Assembly (NCBI GenBank): GCA_026261815.1 | Contig: JAMPIT010000856.1 | Location: forward strand, 8,664,001 to 8,728,000 | Source of the DNA: Monarcha castaneiventris obscurior | Lineage: Eukaryota; Chordata; Aves; Passeriformes; Monarchidae | DNA: 64,000 nt | Reading direction: 5' to 3' | In this document: positions 1-11,432 of the stretch, in pieces | How the letters are laid out: each line of letters starts with the position of its first letter | Position numbering within the stretch: position 1 is the first letter of the stretch | The notes under the pieces: generated by a model | The model's input: the letters and a program-made list of their open reading frames with translations, nothing else | The model's database searches: none | Told to the model about the DNA's origin: nothing | Program-made: the position numbers and the translations under genes

Positions 1-857
1 GAGCGGGTGCTGGAGCTCTGCTCCATCGCCTGCAACAAGAACACGTGCCCTGGTGAGGCATCCCACAAGCTCTGCTGGCTCCTGGGCCGCTCCGGGAGCC
101 AGGCTGAAATCCCCCAGGTGCTGGTTTTGGTGCCAGGCTCGGTCACGGGTGCCTTGTTGTGGTGCAGGTGATGTCAGCGCCCTGCGCCCCAGCGGCCTCC
201 GGTTCGGGACTCCGGCTCTCACCTCCCGCGGCTTCCGGCAGGATGATTTCCGCAAGGTGGCCCAGTACATCCACAGAGGTGAGCCAGGGGCGTGTGGGGC
301 TGGGCCTCAGCACCAGCCTGGGCCAGGGCAGCTCCCCTGGGTGAGCAGGCACCAGCTGAGCCACGCTGGAGCCAGCCCCACAGCTGGCAAGGAAGCACAC
401 CCACAAATGAGGAATAACCACTCTGCCTGCACATCTGGATGTGGGTGCAGACATCTGGCCACAGCTGGGACCAGCCAAACTCTCCCCACTGCACAGGCAG
501 TGGGCTGAAAGCCTGTCCCTCTCACAGTTTTATCCCAGTTGTCCTCAGGAGTTGCAACTTGTTTCCCAGGGCAGCAAGTCCCTCAGCTGGGAGGGAGCAG
601 GGCTGTGTCCCAGGGAGCAGCAGGGCTGGGAGAGCTGTGGGATGCCGCAGCCACGAGGGCTGACCAAGGCATCTCCCATCCTGGCAGGGATTGAGCTGGC
701 TCTGCGTGTGCAGAAGGACATGAGCCCCAAGGCCACGCTGAAGGAATTCAAGGACAAACTGGAGGAGCCAAAATACCGTGGGGAGCTGAAGGCACTGAAG
801 GAAGAGGTAGAAGCCTTCGCAGCCACGTTCCCGCTCCCGGGGCTGCCTGTCCTGTAA
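1..857 (+). CDS. SHMT1: Serine hydroxymethyltransferase 1, cytosolic (C-terminal end; gene enters from the left edge)
   Basis: Three coding segments join in frame: 1-52 (cut by the window edge), 168-278 and 688-857, ending in TAA. Introns have GT-AG ends and phase-1 junctions. The translation carries [12 protein letters not shown], then [19 protein letters not shown], then a basic/acidic C-terminal helix region ending FPLPGLPVL. These match the small C-terminal domain of cytosolic SHMT. The enzyme is PLP-dependent and interconverts serine and glycine with transfer of a one-carbon unit to tetrahydrofolate. The PLP lysine and most of the active site lie in exons outside the window. SHMT2 is less likely, because the terminal peptide and the SMCR8/TOP3A neighbourhood point to SHMT1. 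Nothing looks broken. The family match is from recalled human protein. Confidence 0.95.
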
Positions 858-1409
858 GGGGACACAGCCCTGCCTGCTCCTGGAGCCATGGGAGTACCCA
901 GGATCGTGGCACACTCACATCCCCAGCCTGAGACCAACACCCCAGTGCCTTCTCCCAGCACTTCCCTGCTGGAACCGCAGCAGCAGCTCCTCCTTTGGCT
1001 CTTACTCCCCTTTCCCCTCCCATGTGGGGCACAGGGACCCCCTTAGTACAACCCCCATGGGGACACCAGCCCTTCACCAGTGTGTCACCACTGGGACCGA
1101 GCACCACGACACCCTCACCTCATGGCTAGGTGCCACCCAACTCCTGCTGTCCACATTCCCTGGACACCCTGCCCATGGCAGCGTGAGGGACAGGGGCTCC
1201 AGCTACACAAGAGACCTCACAGCCACTAAAAGTCCCCCTGGTTTCAGCCTCAAGGATTCCCCCTCATCCTATGTCCCTTGCCACCTCCACATCCTATGAC
1301 AAGGCCAAGCCTTGTCCCAAACATCCCTCCTGGGATCGCCATCCCATCCTAACCAGATCCTCCAGTATTTTCTCAGACCCCTTGGCACAAAGCTTCGGTT
1401 GAACCATTT

Positions 1410-1415
1410 TTTAAT
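1410..1415 (-). terminator. SMCR8: Candidate SMCR8 polyadenylation signal (ATTAAA on the minus strand)
   Basis: On the minus strand this reads ATTAAA, a common variant signal, at the far end of a long exon-free interval downstream of the SMCR8 stop. I saw no convincing AATAAA on the minus strand between here and the stop. The assignment is inference; cDNA ends would settle it. Confidence 0.4.
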
Positions 1416-1530
1416 AAGCACGGTAAAATTAAGAATTTAACCACAATGTATGACAAGAATTATAAGCTTTAAAAAATACGACCAATTTTTTTTTCTTTTT
1501 TTTTTTGTATTTCAAAAATATCTGAACCCA

Positions 1531-1536
1531 AATAAA
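1531..1536 (+). terminator. SHMT1: SHMT1 polyadenylation signal AATAAA
   Basis: Canonical AATAAA about 675 bp after the SHMT1 stop, followed by a T-run and a T/G-containing stretch. It is the first good plus-strand signal after the stop. Confidence 0.65.
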
Positions 1537-4500
1537 TATTTTTTTTTTAAAAGTACATTTCTCAGACTAGTCATTTGGTGTTAACATCTGTTAAACTCTT
1601 GTGCAGTAACATTTACAGCACGACACTAAGACATGCTTCTTGGATTTCTCCCGGTCACACTCGCCCTAACTACTGACGCAAGCATTCGGCACGCACAGGC
1701 ACACACACGGAACTCAACATGCAGGAATAGGATACAGTGCTTTTAAAAGAAGATGAGAATTCATCACAGCCTCCTGGCAGCCCTCAGAGGCAGCTCTGAG
1801 CCCAGCCCCATCCCCGTGCCAGCGGCAGTGCCAGCGGCAGGACTGGGTCCCCTGCTTCTGCCTTCCAGTTAGCTCTGCCTGGGGGAGCAGTGGGTGGGGG
1901 CTCTGCGGCCCCTCCACCATCGGGGTGCAGTTTGGTGCTCTGACATTGTGCTCTGGGACAGGTGTTCTCCTGTAGCCTGGGCAGCTCCCTGAATTCCTCA
2001 CACCCTGTGACAGGAGCCTTCCCACTGTGCTGCTACAAGCCTCGGGTCCTGCCCAGCTCCCGAAATCTGCAGTGTGGGCTGTCCCCCACCACCAGACCAG
2101 GGGGCTCAGGACCCTCGTGCTCAATAAAACCCAAAGAACTGGCCTGGGAGCAGGGAGCCATCAGCTCCCACCCCTGGAGTGCCTCTCCCACCCTCCCACC
2201 ACGGTGAATATTGCTAGAGTACAGGCAGCTCCTCCCTGCCAAGGCAAGGCAGCTGTGGAGCCACTCAGAAGTGATTGCTATCAGATGAAAGGAAATCTGA
2301 GCACTGTTCTCTGAGAAATGAAACCTGTGTAGGGTTAAGATCACCTACAGCTATGGCTGACCCTCCTGGGGTGGGAGCTGGAAGCGGCAGGTTAGTGGAG
2401 AGCAGAGCAGGGGCTGGCAGCTGGGAAGAGGAGGAGTGAGAAACGGGAGCCCTCCCTCCTGGCCGGGAGAGGCTTCTGCACTGATGAATTCTCAGTCAGG
2501 TCGAACACCTCCTGTCCCTGGCAGCGAGGAGGGAGCCAGCGTGGCCGTGCGGGAGCGGGGACATGCTGGGCTGGCAGCACTCACAGAAGCAGGAGATGGC
2601 CATGCTGGCTCTGGCAGCTGAAAGGCTGGTGAGGATGGCACTACCACTGCCAGGAACCCACCCTGCTCCTGGTGAAAGGATGGCTCAGGCAAGACAATGA
2701 CACACGTGCCAGAACTCATGGCGGGAGCTATCAGTGCAAAGGCTGTGGCTTGCTGTTAGTCTGTGAATATCAGGAACTGGTGAGGTACCACAGCAGAGAT
2801 GGGGGAAAGTCCTAAAGTGCCAATACAGGGATCTGTACTGTACAGGAGCAGAAGAACAGAGACAGGGAAGTTACAGAGGAAAGAGGAATTCAGCTCCCAA
2901 ACACCAGCTGTGCTCGGAATCCCCCCAGTTTCTGCCACCACAAGCAGAGAGGGCAGGTTGGACTCCAAATACACTGAGGTGCCACAGCCCGGTGTTAACT
3001 CCCCCTTTCCAGTCCAAGTTCAGAGGTTACACTGCTGAGAGGAGCACAAGCACTTCAGGGCGTTTCTCCACAGCTCCCCGTTGCAGATAATCCCAGAGCT
3101 CCCGTTGGGTGATGTTCCAGCCAAGCCCCCGGGGCATCCTCCCCAGTCAGAGCTGCTTTGTGGCAGAGAGGTGAAGCAGGTCAGACAGGTGGTAGTGCAA
3201 GTATTGCTCAACATGGCCTTGAATATCAGATACTACAGGTTGGACAGAGGGAGCAAGAAGTGAGTTATTTATCATTTTATGAGCACAGCTGAACACCACA
3301 GGTCGAGACCACTGTGACTAAGATGAGCCACCACTCATCATCTCTCCCACTCCACACTGGAGGAAGACATGAGTGAGTCAGCAGGAAAAAAGCCTCTCCC
3401 TCCCTCCCTCCCTCCTCAAACCCAAACAGCACTAGGTTGTTTTTCAGCAGGAAACAAGCTCCTGTTTTGAGCACTGCTCCAGAGCAGGGCGCTGGGAGCT
3501 TTCATCTGCCTGGTGTCACCTACATTACTCATTTACTCAGACGCCTCTTCCCCCAGGGAATCTCACCTCAGCTTTAGTGTGGAAGTTTGGGTGTGCATGA
3601 AATCAACCAGGGGGCACCTTGAATCACTTCAGGAAGCAGCCAATTTGATGGACACGGAGGCCTTTCACCAGCAGACTCAGTTCACATGAGACAGGAGGGC
3701 ACAGGCAGGACAGGAAAAGTCTTTAAACATGCTGTAAAGGTGAGCAGCCCCAGAGAGACCCCGCTCACCTTCAGCAAAGGCCACACCAAACTGCTTCCAA
3801 CCACGACCTCAAAACACCATCACAAGCAACCCCTGACCCAGGAAATCTCTCTGGAGAGTACCACCAGGCCAACTTGGCTGAGCCACCACAGACAGCAATA
3901 ACCTTAAAAACAGCCTTTCTGCCCTGTTGGTTTCTACCCAGAGAGCCCTTTCCAGGGGAGAGAAGGAGGTGGCACGATCCTGAGGCACAGATGCTGGTGC
4001 AAAATGACAGCCTCCCCAAGGAGCCTCCCTGCCTGCAGGACATGGTTTTGGAGCAGTGCAGGTCTCACAGCAAGTCTAGTGGGGTCTAAGCCACGCTGGG
4101 GAACCCCAGGCTGTACACAGAAACTTCCTGGGCTCAGAAAGAAGATCACGTTCATCTCCAAAGCTGCCTTACATTATCACCATAAACAGAAGTTAAAAAA
4201 AAAACCAACAAACCAAAGAACAGATCAGCTCTTGTGCCATCTCAGCTGTTCTTACCCCATAATCAGCATTAAAAAGAATTAAACCCAAGATTATCTTTCC
4301 TAGCAAGACTTTTCTTACTTAGAAGTACCTCGGGAGCTGCTACTGCCACATGACACCGGGCAGAGCAGCCCAGGCCCAGCATCACCTACGAGACTCCAGA
4401 GGGAAGCGCTGCGCCCGGGCACAAAGCTTTCGGCACTGACAGCAACGATCTGGGAGTGTCACCACTTTGGTGGTACATCCTTTATGGCACAGAAGCTTTG

Positions 4501-5743
4501 AAAGGGAAAGTTCTCAGTACCCAGGCTCAGAGAGCAGCAGGTCTGCCCCATCCAGAGCCACCCAGGAGCCCCAGGAGAGGTAGTCAAGACGCGACAACAA
4601 CTCAGCCAGGAGCAGCACGTAGTGACGCCAGCCTTGTTTTACCACAAAGCACAAACGCCAACTCCCCAACAAAAAAAATAAACTATTATGGATACAACAC
4701 AGAATCCAGTACATTCATCCCCGATCTCTCCTGAGCACTCATACCTCACCAGCCAGGCAGCCTGTGGTAACAGCCTGCTGTCTCACAGCATGGCTCCAGC
4801 TGAATTGCATCGTTTCCCCATCACAAAAAGCACCTAAAAATGAGGGCACTCACCCTCCTTCAGTTCCCTTCTGTCCTTAAAAAGCCAGCCCTGACCTGAC
4901 ACCCTTTGAGGATTCCCAGTCTCCCTCCAACCTGCTCAGAGACCGCCCAGCAAATCGGACATGACAAATGAAGAAGGCACAGTGCTCTACATTCACAGCA
5001 GCCGGTGCCTCGGGGCTCGCCAGCGTTAGGGAGTGCTTCCACCTTCCTGATTTTAACAATCAGAAACTGGCAAAGTTTAACAATCAGAAACTGGGAGAAA
5101 CTGGCAAACCCTTTCTGGAGAGAAGCATGTGTGCCTCCGCTGTGCTCCCACTCACCCAGGGACAACCTGTCCTGGGAAGTGCCAAGAAACTCAGAAAGTG
5201 CAGGAAAGGACACCATCCACTGTGGCTGCAACAGACCCGCGAGCTGCCGCCCTGCCGGGGGGCTCTGAGCTACACTCACATGACAGACACATCAGTGGAT
5301 AGAAAACTTCACATGGCCTTTACACCTCTGGTCACAGCCCTGGCTTCATGGAAGGGACTGACAGTGCTCAGGGTTCTGGCAGAAGCGTGCAGAGCACTGC
5401 GCTGTTTGGGGGGCTGCACACTAGTCAGTATTGATCCCCGAGACAGCCCACCTCCCTCCATGCCATAACCCCCCGGGGACGCTGCCATGATCCACTTTAA
5501 AAGTTAACAGTGCCTCTTCTAACATTTACAGAGTGCCCGATGGTTTATGTGATGGAACATCTACGCTTTTGGCTACAGGGGACACCCAGGAGGTTGCTCC
5601 CACAGACCTGGATTTCTGCGGAGCAGAGACACGAACACCTGGGCCCCTCCCCGATGGGTGAGAGCTACTGCAGACAGCGGCAATGTCAAGCACGGATGAG
5701 CTCTGTCAGACCCCAAGCACGCAGGCACACAGCCTGTGCAAGG

Positions 5744-8700
5744 CTAGATTTTGTACAAAAAGCTGGGAACGTAGTCAAATCTGAGCAGGGGGTTCCCCCC
5801 CTGCCCCGGTTCCTGAATGTAGTGCAGCTTCAGCAGCTCAGCCAAGTACTGCACGATTTTGATATCTTCATTGGCAAGGCCCAGTTGGAGCTTTAGGAAG
5901 TTAATCCTGCGATTCACAACGGATTCCTCCGGTTCCCTTTCGCTGATGGGAAGGTGCAAATGATGGCAGAAGGTGAAGAGGAAGGCTTTAGAACACAGCT
6001 GGGTGAGGATACTTTGGACGTGCATGTAGTAGGTGCTGCCGCGCTTGATCTGGGTGCGGTGGTCGGCCAGCCGGGCCACCACGGTGCCCTTGTACAGGGG
6101 GCAGCGCAGGGTCTTGCTGTCGGCGTCCAGGATGCTCAGGTAGCGGCTGTAGCGGCTCAGGGCGTGCAGCACGTTCACCCCGGCAGGGGACACTGTCCTG
6201 GAACAGCAAGGGAGAGGTCACGGCTGGAGGGCAGCCAATAGTTAAGCAGCAGGGTGTGTCCGTGCCCTCCATCCCGAGTACTTTCCCTCTAGGTGATAAG
6301 CTGGTGCAAGATCTCTGTGGGTGGATAAAGCCTTCCATGGAATAGAGGGGAGAAATAGGCTCTCCAGCCTGCCAGATCCCAAAGAAACCTTGATTCCCTG
6401 GATCCCTACATGCCCTGATCTGTACTGTGCATGCTATAGCATAACCCACCACACTTCAGGTCAGCTTCCTCCCTCAGTGACATGGAGAGGGAGTGACAGG
6501 ACATTTCTGGTGAACAGACACATCGTGCAGCAGCTGGAAGCTTCTCGATGTGACTCAGAAACCTAAAGCAGTCTCCCCTTTCCAGGAGCTCCACGTTCCC
6601 CCCAAATTGCTTTGGGAGGGAGCTGCTCTGAGGTGGTCGAAGCCCTGAGTGAAGCAGAACCTTCTGCATTTCCTGAAAGGGAGAACCATCCTTAACCCAC
6701 AACATTCCTCGGCTGAGCCTGGCTATTTGTCACTCAGGTGCAAACCCACAGCAGATACAATTACCCACCAAGCTTAACGTAATGTTATTGAAATGCAAAT
6801 TACGAGCCTACGCAAAGGCTTCAGCTCCTCCATTCTTTGTGGTGACAGTTGCTGGGCTGAGATACAGCTCCCAGCCTCAAACTGGGAGCTCCAACTGGTG
6901 TAGGGGCTGTCCCTGTACCCAGGCACCACCTGGCCTTAGGAGACACAGGATCCTTACTGGAATAAATAGTTTAGCATCTAAGATCCTTCCCAGAACCCTC
7001 ACACAAATGGTTTGTGGAGAGCACCCACATTAAATTCAACACTTAATTAACATTCCACGGAGGAGAGCTGAAATGACTGACACATGTTACAGACAGTTCT
7101 TAAATAAAGATTTCTGTTTATAAAAATTGCATCTAACCACAAACATTGAGCAACGAGTAAACACTCGGGGCTTTTAAAAACCTCACTGACAGACACAGAG
7201 CTTGTGAGCAGCTGTTAGCAGAGCTGTCATCCTGCCTCATGAGCATAGGAATGAGAGCAAACTCACAGTTTTGGATAATTTCACCATCCACATCCCCCAG
7301 CAATACAATACTCTGCAGCTCAGAAAGCAGGTTTCTGTGTTTTAATTTTTCTGCTGTTTACAAACACTGCTGCAGGAGCTATTCCAGCCTGGCTCTGAGC
7401 ACTGGGCTGCCACTCTGACTCATGTTTTCCACATTGGTGACAGCAACGGCCATTCCCTGCCATACTTGCACCCAAAGCACGGAACACATCCTGGAACACA
7501 CAAAAAAATCCTTTTCATAACATCAACAAGGGCAGGGCCCTTGAGCTGAGCAAACACTTTGCTAACGTGAGCTGTGACGCCACATTTCAGGACTGGGTGT
7601 CGGGAAGGGGCACTTGTTTTTGGGACAGTCCTCACCCTAAGCAGAGGTTTCCTGCAATCCCAACACTGCCCCTGCACAGCTCCAGGGGCCTTTCTTCCTC
7701 ACCAGCACAGCTCGAGGTGCTGCACTCCAATTCTCAAGTACAGATATCATCATCTCTTCAACAGGCTCCACAAGGAAAATCCCTCCCCCCAGCACAACAC
7801 AATTGACCCTAAAATTCCAGTTAGAAATGTGAGAAGAGTTCCAGTAGGAGATGGCAAAGCAGAGCACACTCCATGAACACTTGTATCAGATCATCCAGGA
7901 ACCAGCAGGACTCTGGTGTTTGTTCTCTGCTTTGCCAGGCAAAGACCTAAACCAGAAGGAAATGTCCTGGCCAACTCACCTGAGGCAGGCAGCAAGTGCC
8001 CAGCAGGTGTTTTAAACATTAACTCTCAAATGAGGCTAGATACAAAGAGACAAATCTACTCCTTTTCCAAAACAAATCCCACCAGCAGAAATCCGTGGCA
8101 GCAGTGTCGGTAAGAGACCCCCCCTACACACCCATTGCCCTCCGAGATGAAGTTCTTACCACACACCTCGACCCTATTAAAGCAAACAGATCCTTGGATT
8201 TACCTCTGGAGTCCGATTAACTTCCACTTCTGGAAATCCACCAAGTGCAGAGGGGAAGTGACCCAGTGCTTCACGGGCTTGGCATACACACCGCAGTTGG
8301 GCACGAAGATGGAGAGCGCCGTCACCAGCTTCTTGACCATGGCCTCGTCCTCCCCCAGCACCACCAGGGTCCTCCCGCTGAGCAGGGAGTAGATGGCGGG
8401 GTGGGCGAAGGGGTACTGGCGGATGAAGCGCAGCGCGTTCTGCCCGGCCCTCTTCCTGTGCCTTTCCCCGGCGGCGCACGCCAGGTGGGCGGGAGAGGGG
8501 GTCCTGTCGGAGCACGTGGAGGCGGCGCTGCTGATGTAGCTCGTGGAGTCCGAGCACTCGTCCAGGCTGCTCTTACTGACCTCCCTGCTGCCCGTCAGGT
8601 AGCGCGAGTCGAGCTCGTGAGGCAGGAGCCCCCCCGAGAGGCCGTCGTGGCAGGGGAAGCCCCCGCGCAGCCCCTGCTCGGCCGGCCGGTACGGCTGCGG

Positions 8701-10548
8701 GGGGATCCGCACCACCCCGTCCTCCTCGCACGGCTTCTGCCCCAGCTCAGGCAGCGGCTCCAGGAAGTTGGGGCTCTCCTTCCCAATACAACAGGCGGCA
8801 TCCACCTGCACTAAGCTTTCCTGCTTTGAGACGTCGTCCTGCCCGTTGTCGGCGCCCGGGTTCAGTCTGGGGGTGAAGCGAAGGCCTCCCTCGTCGTCAT
8901 CCACATAGGGCTCCTCGTTAATGGCACTTGGGTAGCTCGCTTTGAAATCCTCTGGGATGAGGGACTCGGAGGGACACGTGCTGAGCACCTCGATGCTGTC
9001 CTCGCTGACCGTGCGCCGGCTGCCCACCTTGCTGCGGCCCGCCTGGGGGCTGGGAATGACGGGCAGGCTGGCCTGGCTCTCCGATTTCGTCAGCCCAGAC
9101 CCCGACTTCTCCGTTCCCAGCACCTCGATGCTCTCCCCGCTGCTGATGCTGCCTTTGATATCTGCATCCAGATAGTCCAGGTTCTCCTGATGCTCAGACA
9201 CCACGGACTCAGACATTTTGGGTTCTTCAGAGTCCTCCATTTCCTGCTCCATCTTGATGGGCACACACTCCACACTGGACTTGTAGGAGCCCAGGCTGAT
9301 GACCACTTTAGGAGCAAGGGACTCTTCTGAACACTTTTCATCTGTGACATCCTGGCCAAGCCCCTGGCAGCCTCTGTACTGTTTTTCAGGGGGTTTTTCA
9401 TCTAGGAAAGACACATCCTCAAAGAGGAAGTTAGTGACACTCTGCTGCTTTAGGAGAGCCCGGCTGATCTGCTCTGTCAGGAGGTAACACACATCACCTC
9501 GAAAAGTCCTTTCGATATGGTGCAACTGGTCAAGGGTCTGGGTGAAAAAATAAACATCACAGAGTTCCTTCAGTGTCTTCAGCTTCTTGTCAAAGCACTT
9601 GGCAGACTTGGCTTTGATGAGCTTGGGGGTGTAGGACGGCATGTGGGTGTAAAGGTGAGTTTCACCAGGCTCAACGGGATCGGAGGCAGTCAGGTCCTGA
9701 TCGCCGTCCACGTCAGCCCGGTCCAGGGCACACTCTGGCTCGTAGGGGTGGAATTCAGACTCCTTCAGCTTCCTGTAGGGATACGACCGGATTTGCCTCA
9801 GCAGGTCTTGGTGCTCGATGATTGACTTTTCCACGCTGGCCAGCTCGTTGGCCTTCTCGATGGCCTGGGTTGTGTAATACCCCTTGTCGTTGGCTTTCTT
9901 CTGTTGTTCAGTCTCGTTGTGCAGGACAGTCCTGGTGTAGTCAAGATCTTTCAGTTTCTTTTCCAGTTCATTGGCAAAAGCTTTCCGGTTCCCCGTCTTC
10001 AGGCATTCAGAGGCTTTGGAGAACTCGGTGGAGAGTTCCTGAAACTGCTGCATGATTTTGTGCTCGTCAGCAGAAATATAGGCCATGCAGAAGGGCCTCA
10101 CAAAGCCTCTGGCTTCCAGGTCATACAGGGTCAAGTGGTGCACGTAGGCAAAGGCCCCTTCCTTGGAGTCTCCCAGCACCACCTTGGAATCCTCCACAAA
10201 GTTCAGCTTCGGGTAGGCAGAGCCAGGAGGGTGCCCCACAAAGGATGCCTGGTAATCCACAGACATGATCCGCAGGGAAAAATAATTGAGATCGAAGGTG
10301 CCCGACACTTTGGCGTCATCGGGGATGGTCAGGAGGGGCTGGGGCCCCACTTGCTCCGAGAACTCGGAGATGAGGATGAAGTCCCGGGTGAACTTGGAGC
10401 CGGCGACCTTGGCCCAGGGGTTGGCGCCCTGGCCGGCGAAGGGGAACAGCGGCACCGAGTACTCCTCGGGCAGGGGCGGCTCGCGGTACAGATCATCCTC
10501 CAGCTCCTCCTCCCTGGTGAAGGCCACCACGTCAGGGGCGCTGATCAT
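5744..10548 (-). CDS. SMCR8: SMCR8, DENN-family subunit of the C9orf72-SMCR8-WDR41 complex
   Basis: Two coding exons on the minus strand: 10548-8204 and 6197-5744, joined in phase 2 across a 2.0-kb GT-AG intron. Together they give 932 codons plus TAG-type termination after FDYVPSFLYKI. The N-terminus (MISAPDVVAFTREEE, then FILISEFSEQVGPQPLLTIP) is the longin/uDENN part. The middle (about residues 330-680) is low-complexity, Ser/Glu-rich and least conserved, with GSISSGESIEVLGTEKS and SEDSIEVLSTCPSE segments. The C-terminal DENN part starts near GQNALRFIRQYPFAHPAIYSLL and runs into exon 2. In mammals SMCR8 forms a GTPase-activating complex with C9orf72 and WDR41, acts on Rab/Arf GTPases, and regulates autophagy and lysosomal mTORC1 signalling. 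The human protein is about 937 aa, so this copy is full length. It is divergent from TOP3A with a shared CpG island. Confidence 0.97.
6198..8203 (-). other. SMCR8: SMCR8 intron 1
   Basis: Single intron inside the coding region. The donor reads GTAAAT after GGACTCCAGAG, and the acceptor is TTCCAG before GACAGTGTCC. It contains no convincing exon, RNA gene or recognisable repeat. Confidence 0.9.
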
Positions 10549-11431
10549 ATTTCCCGCAAGACGGGACCGACATGGAGCAGCGACGCGCCCCCGGTCCCCC
10601 CGCCACCGCCGGGCCCCGCGGGAGGCACCGGCGCAGCCCCGGCCCGGCCCCGCCGCAGCCGCAGCCCCGCGTCCCCCTCACGCCGCCGCCATGGCCGGAG
10701 CCGCCGCCTCCTCACGGCCCCGCAGCCATCTTACAGTCACATGACGCGCGGCCTCCGACCCCGCCGGCAGGAAGCGACGCCACCGCCTCCTCCCCTTCCT
10801 CAGCTGGGGTTGTTTATTTTTGCCGTCGTCGCCCTTTGTCGTTACCGATCCTGGGACGGGCCCAGCGGCGGCAGGAAAATCGAGGCGTGGCCGCGGCGGG
10901 AGGGGACGCGGAGGGGCGCCGCGGGGCATCTTGGAAGTTGTAGTTCCCTGCCGCAGCCGCGGCTGCGCTTTACGGCAGGACGTGACGGTGAGGGGCAGCG
11001 ACAGGAGAGCGCGGGAGATCGGGAGGTGAGGGGGGAAAAGAAGGAAGGGAAAGGGAAAGGAAAGAGAAGGGGAAAGGGAAAGGTCTGCCGCGGGTGAGGG
11101 GCAGCCCGGGGGGGATCGGGGGTGGCCAGGGGGCTGCACTGCCCCGGCCGTGGCGGGCGAGGGCAGCCGCAGCCGCGGCAGGGCAGGAGAGGGCCGAGGG
11201 ACAGGGCAGGAGAGGGCCGAGGGACAGGATGCCCAGCTACGTCTGGAGGGGGCGACGCCTTCTCCAGCCCCGTGAGGCGCCCAGGGGGCTGCCCTGAGCC
11301 TCCTGGCCCGGCTGGTTTAAGGCTGAGCGGTGACATCCACGGTCTCTCTCCGTGCCGGCAGCACCCGGCCCCGGGCCGCGGAGCAGCAGCAGCATGCCCT
11401 GTCCCCACGGGAGCTGGCTTTACCTCCGGTG
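10549..11431. promoter_or_regulatory. Shared CpG-island bidirectional promoter of SMCR8 and TOP3A
   Basis: The two start codons are 883 bp apart, head to head, in CpG-dense sequence with no TATA box at a useful position. Visible motifs include: a YY1-like GCCATCTTA at 10724-10732; an E-box/M-box TCACATGA inside 10736-10745 (MITF/TFE type); and on the minus strand a ZNF143-like ACTACAACTTCCAAGATGCC at 10927-10946. A purine-rich run of GGGAAA-type units at about 11021-11082 probably lies in the TOP3A 5'UTR. Motif names come from known consensus sequences; use in vivo is inference. Confidence 0.8.
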
Positions 11432-11432
11432 A
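11394..11432 (+). other. Upstream ORF of TOP3A ending on the main start codon
   Basis: ATG at 11394 (A at -3) opens a 12-codon frame ending in TGA at 11430-11432. The last A of the stop is the A of the main TOP3A ATG at 11432, giving TGATG. It would lie in the mRNA leader if transcription starts in the CpG island upstream. It is not in frame with TOP3A. Function is unknown; the overlap resembles termination-reinitiation arrangements. Confidence 0.5.

Larger units (their letters stand above)
858..1550 (+). other. SHMT1: SHMT1 3' untranslated region
   Basis: Non-coding sequence follows the SHMT1 stop and becomes strongly A/T-rich after about 1400. A canonical AATAAA lies at 1531-1536, so cleavage is expected near 1550. 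The end point is inferred. The same A/T-rich stretch probably also carries the end of the opposite-strand SMCR8 transcript. Confidence 0.7.
1395..5743 (-). other. SMCR8: Probable long SMCR8 3' untranslated region
   Basis: About 4.3 kb separates the SMCR8 stop from the SHMT1 3' end. It has no coding exon and no recognisable transposon. It holds a small CCCT-type tandem run near 3400-3415 and a short tandem duplication at about 5051-5097. SMCR8 mRNAs have long 3'UTRs in mammals, so most of this is probably transcribed from the minus strand, but that cannot be proven from sequence. Confidence 0.5.

Noticed and set aside
9904..11097. 397-codon plus-strand frame antisense to SMCR8 and running into the promoter
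   Set aside because: Shadow of the long SMCR8 exon. The true coding strand is minus, with matching conserved peptides.
11330..11431. Upstream in-frame extension of TOP3A from 11330
   Set aside because: The codon at 11330 is GTG, not ATG. The first in-frame ATG is 11432, and it matches the human N-terminal length.
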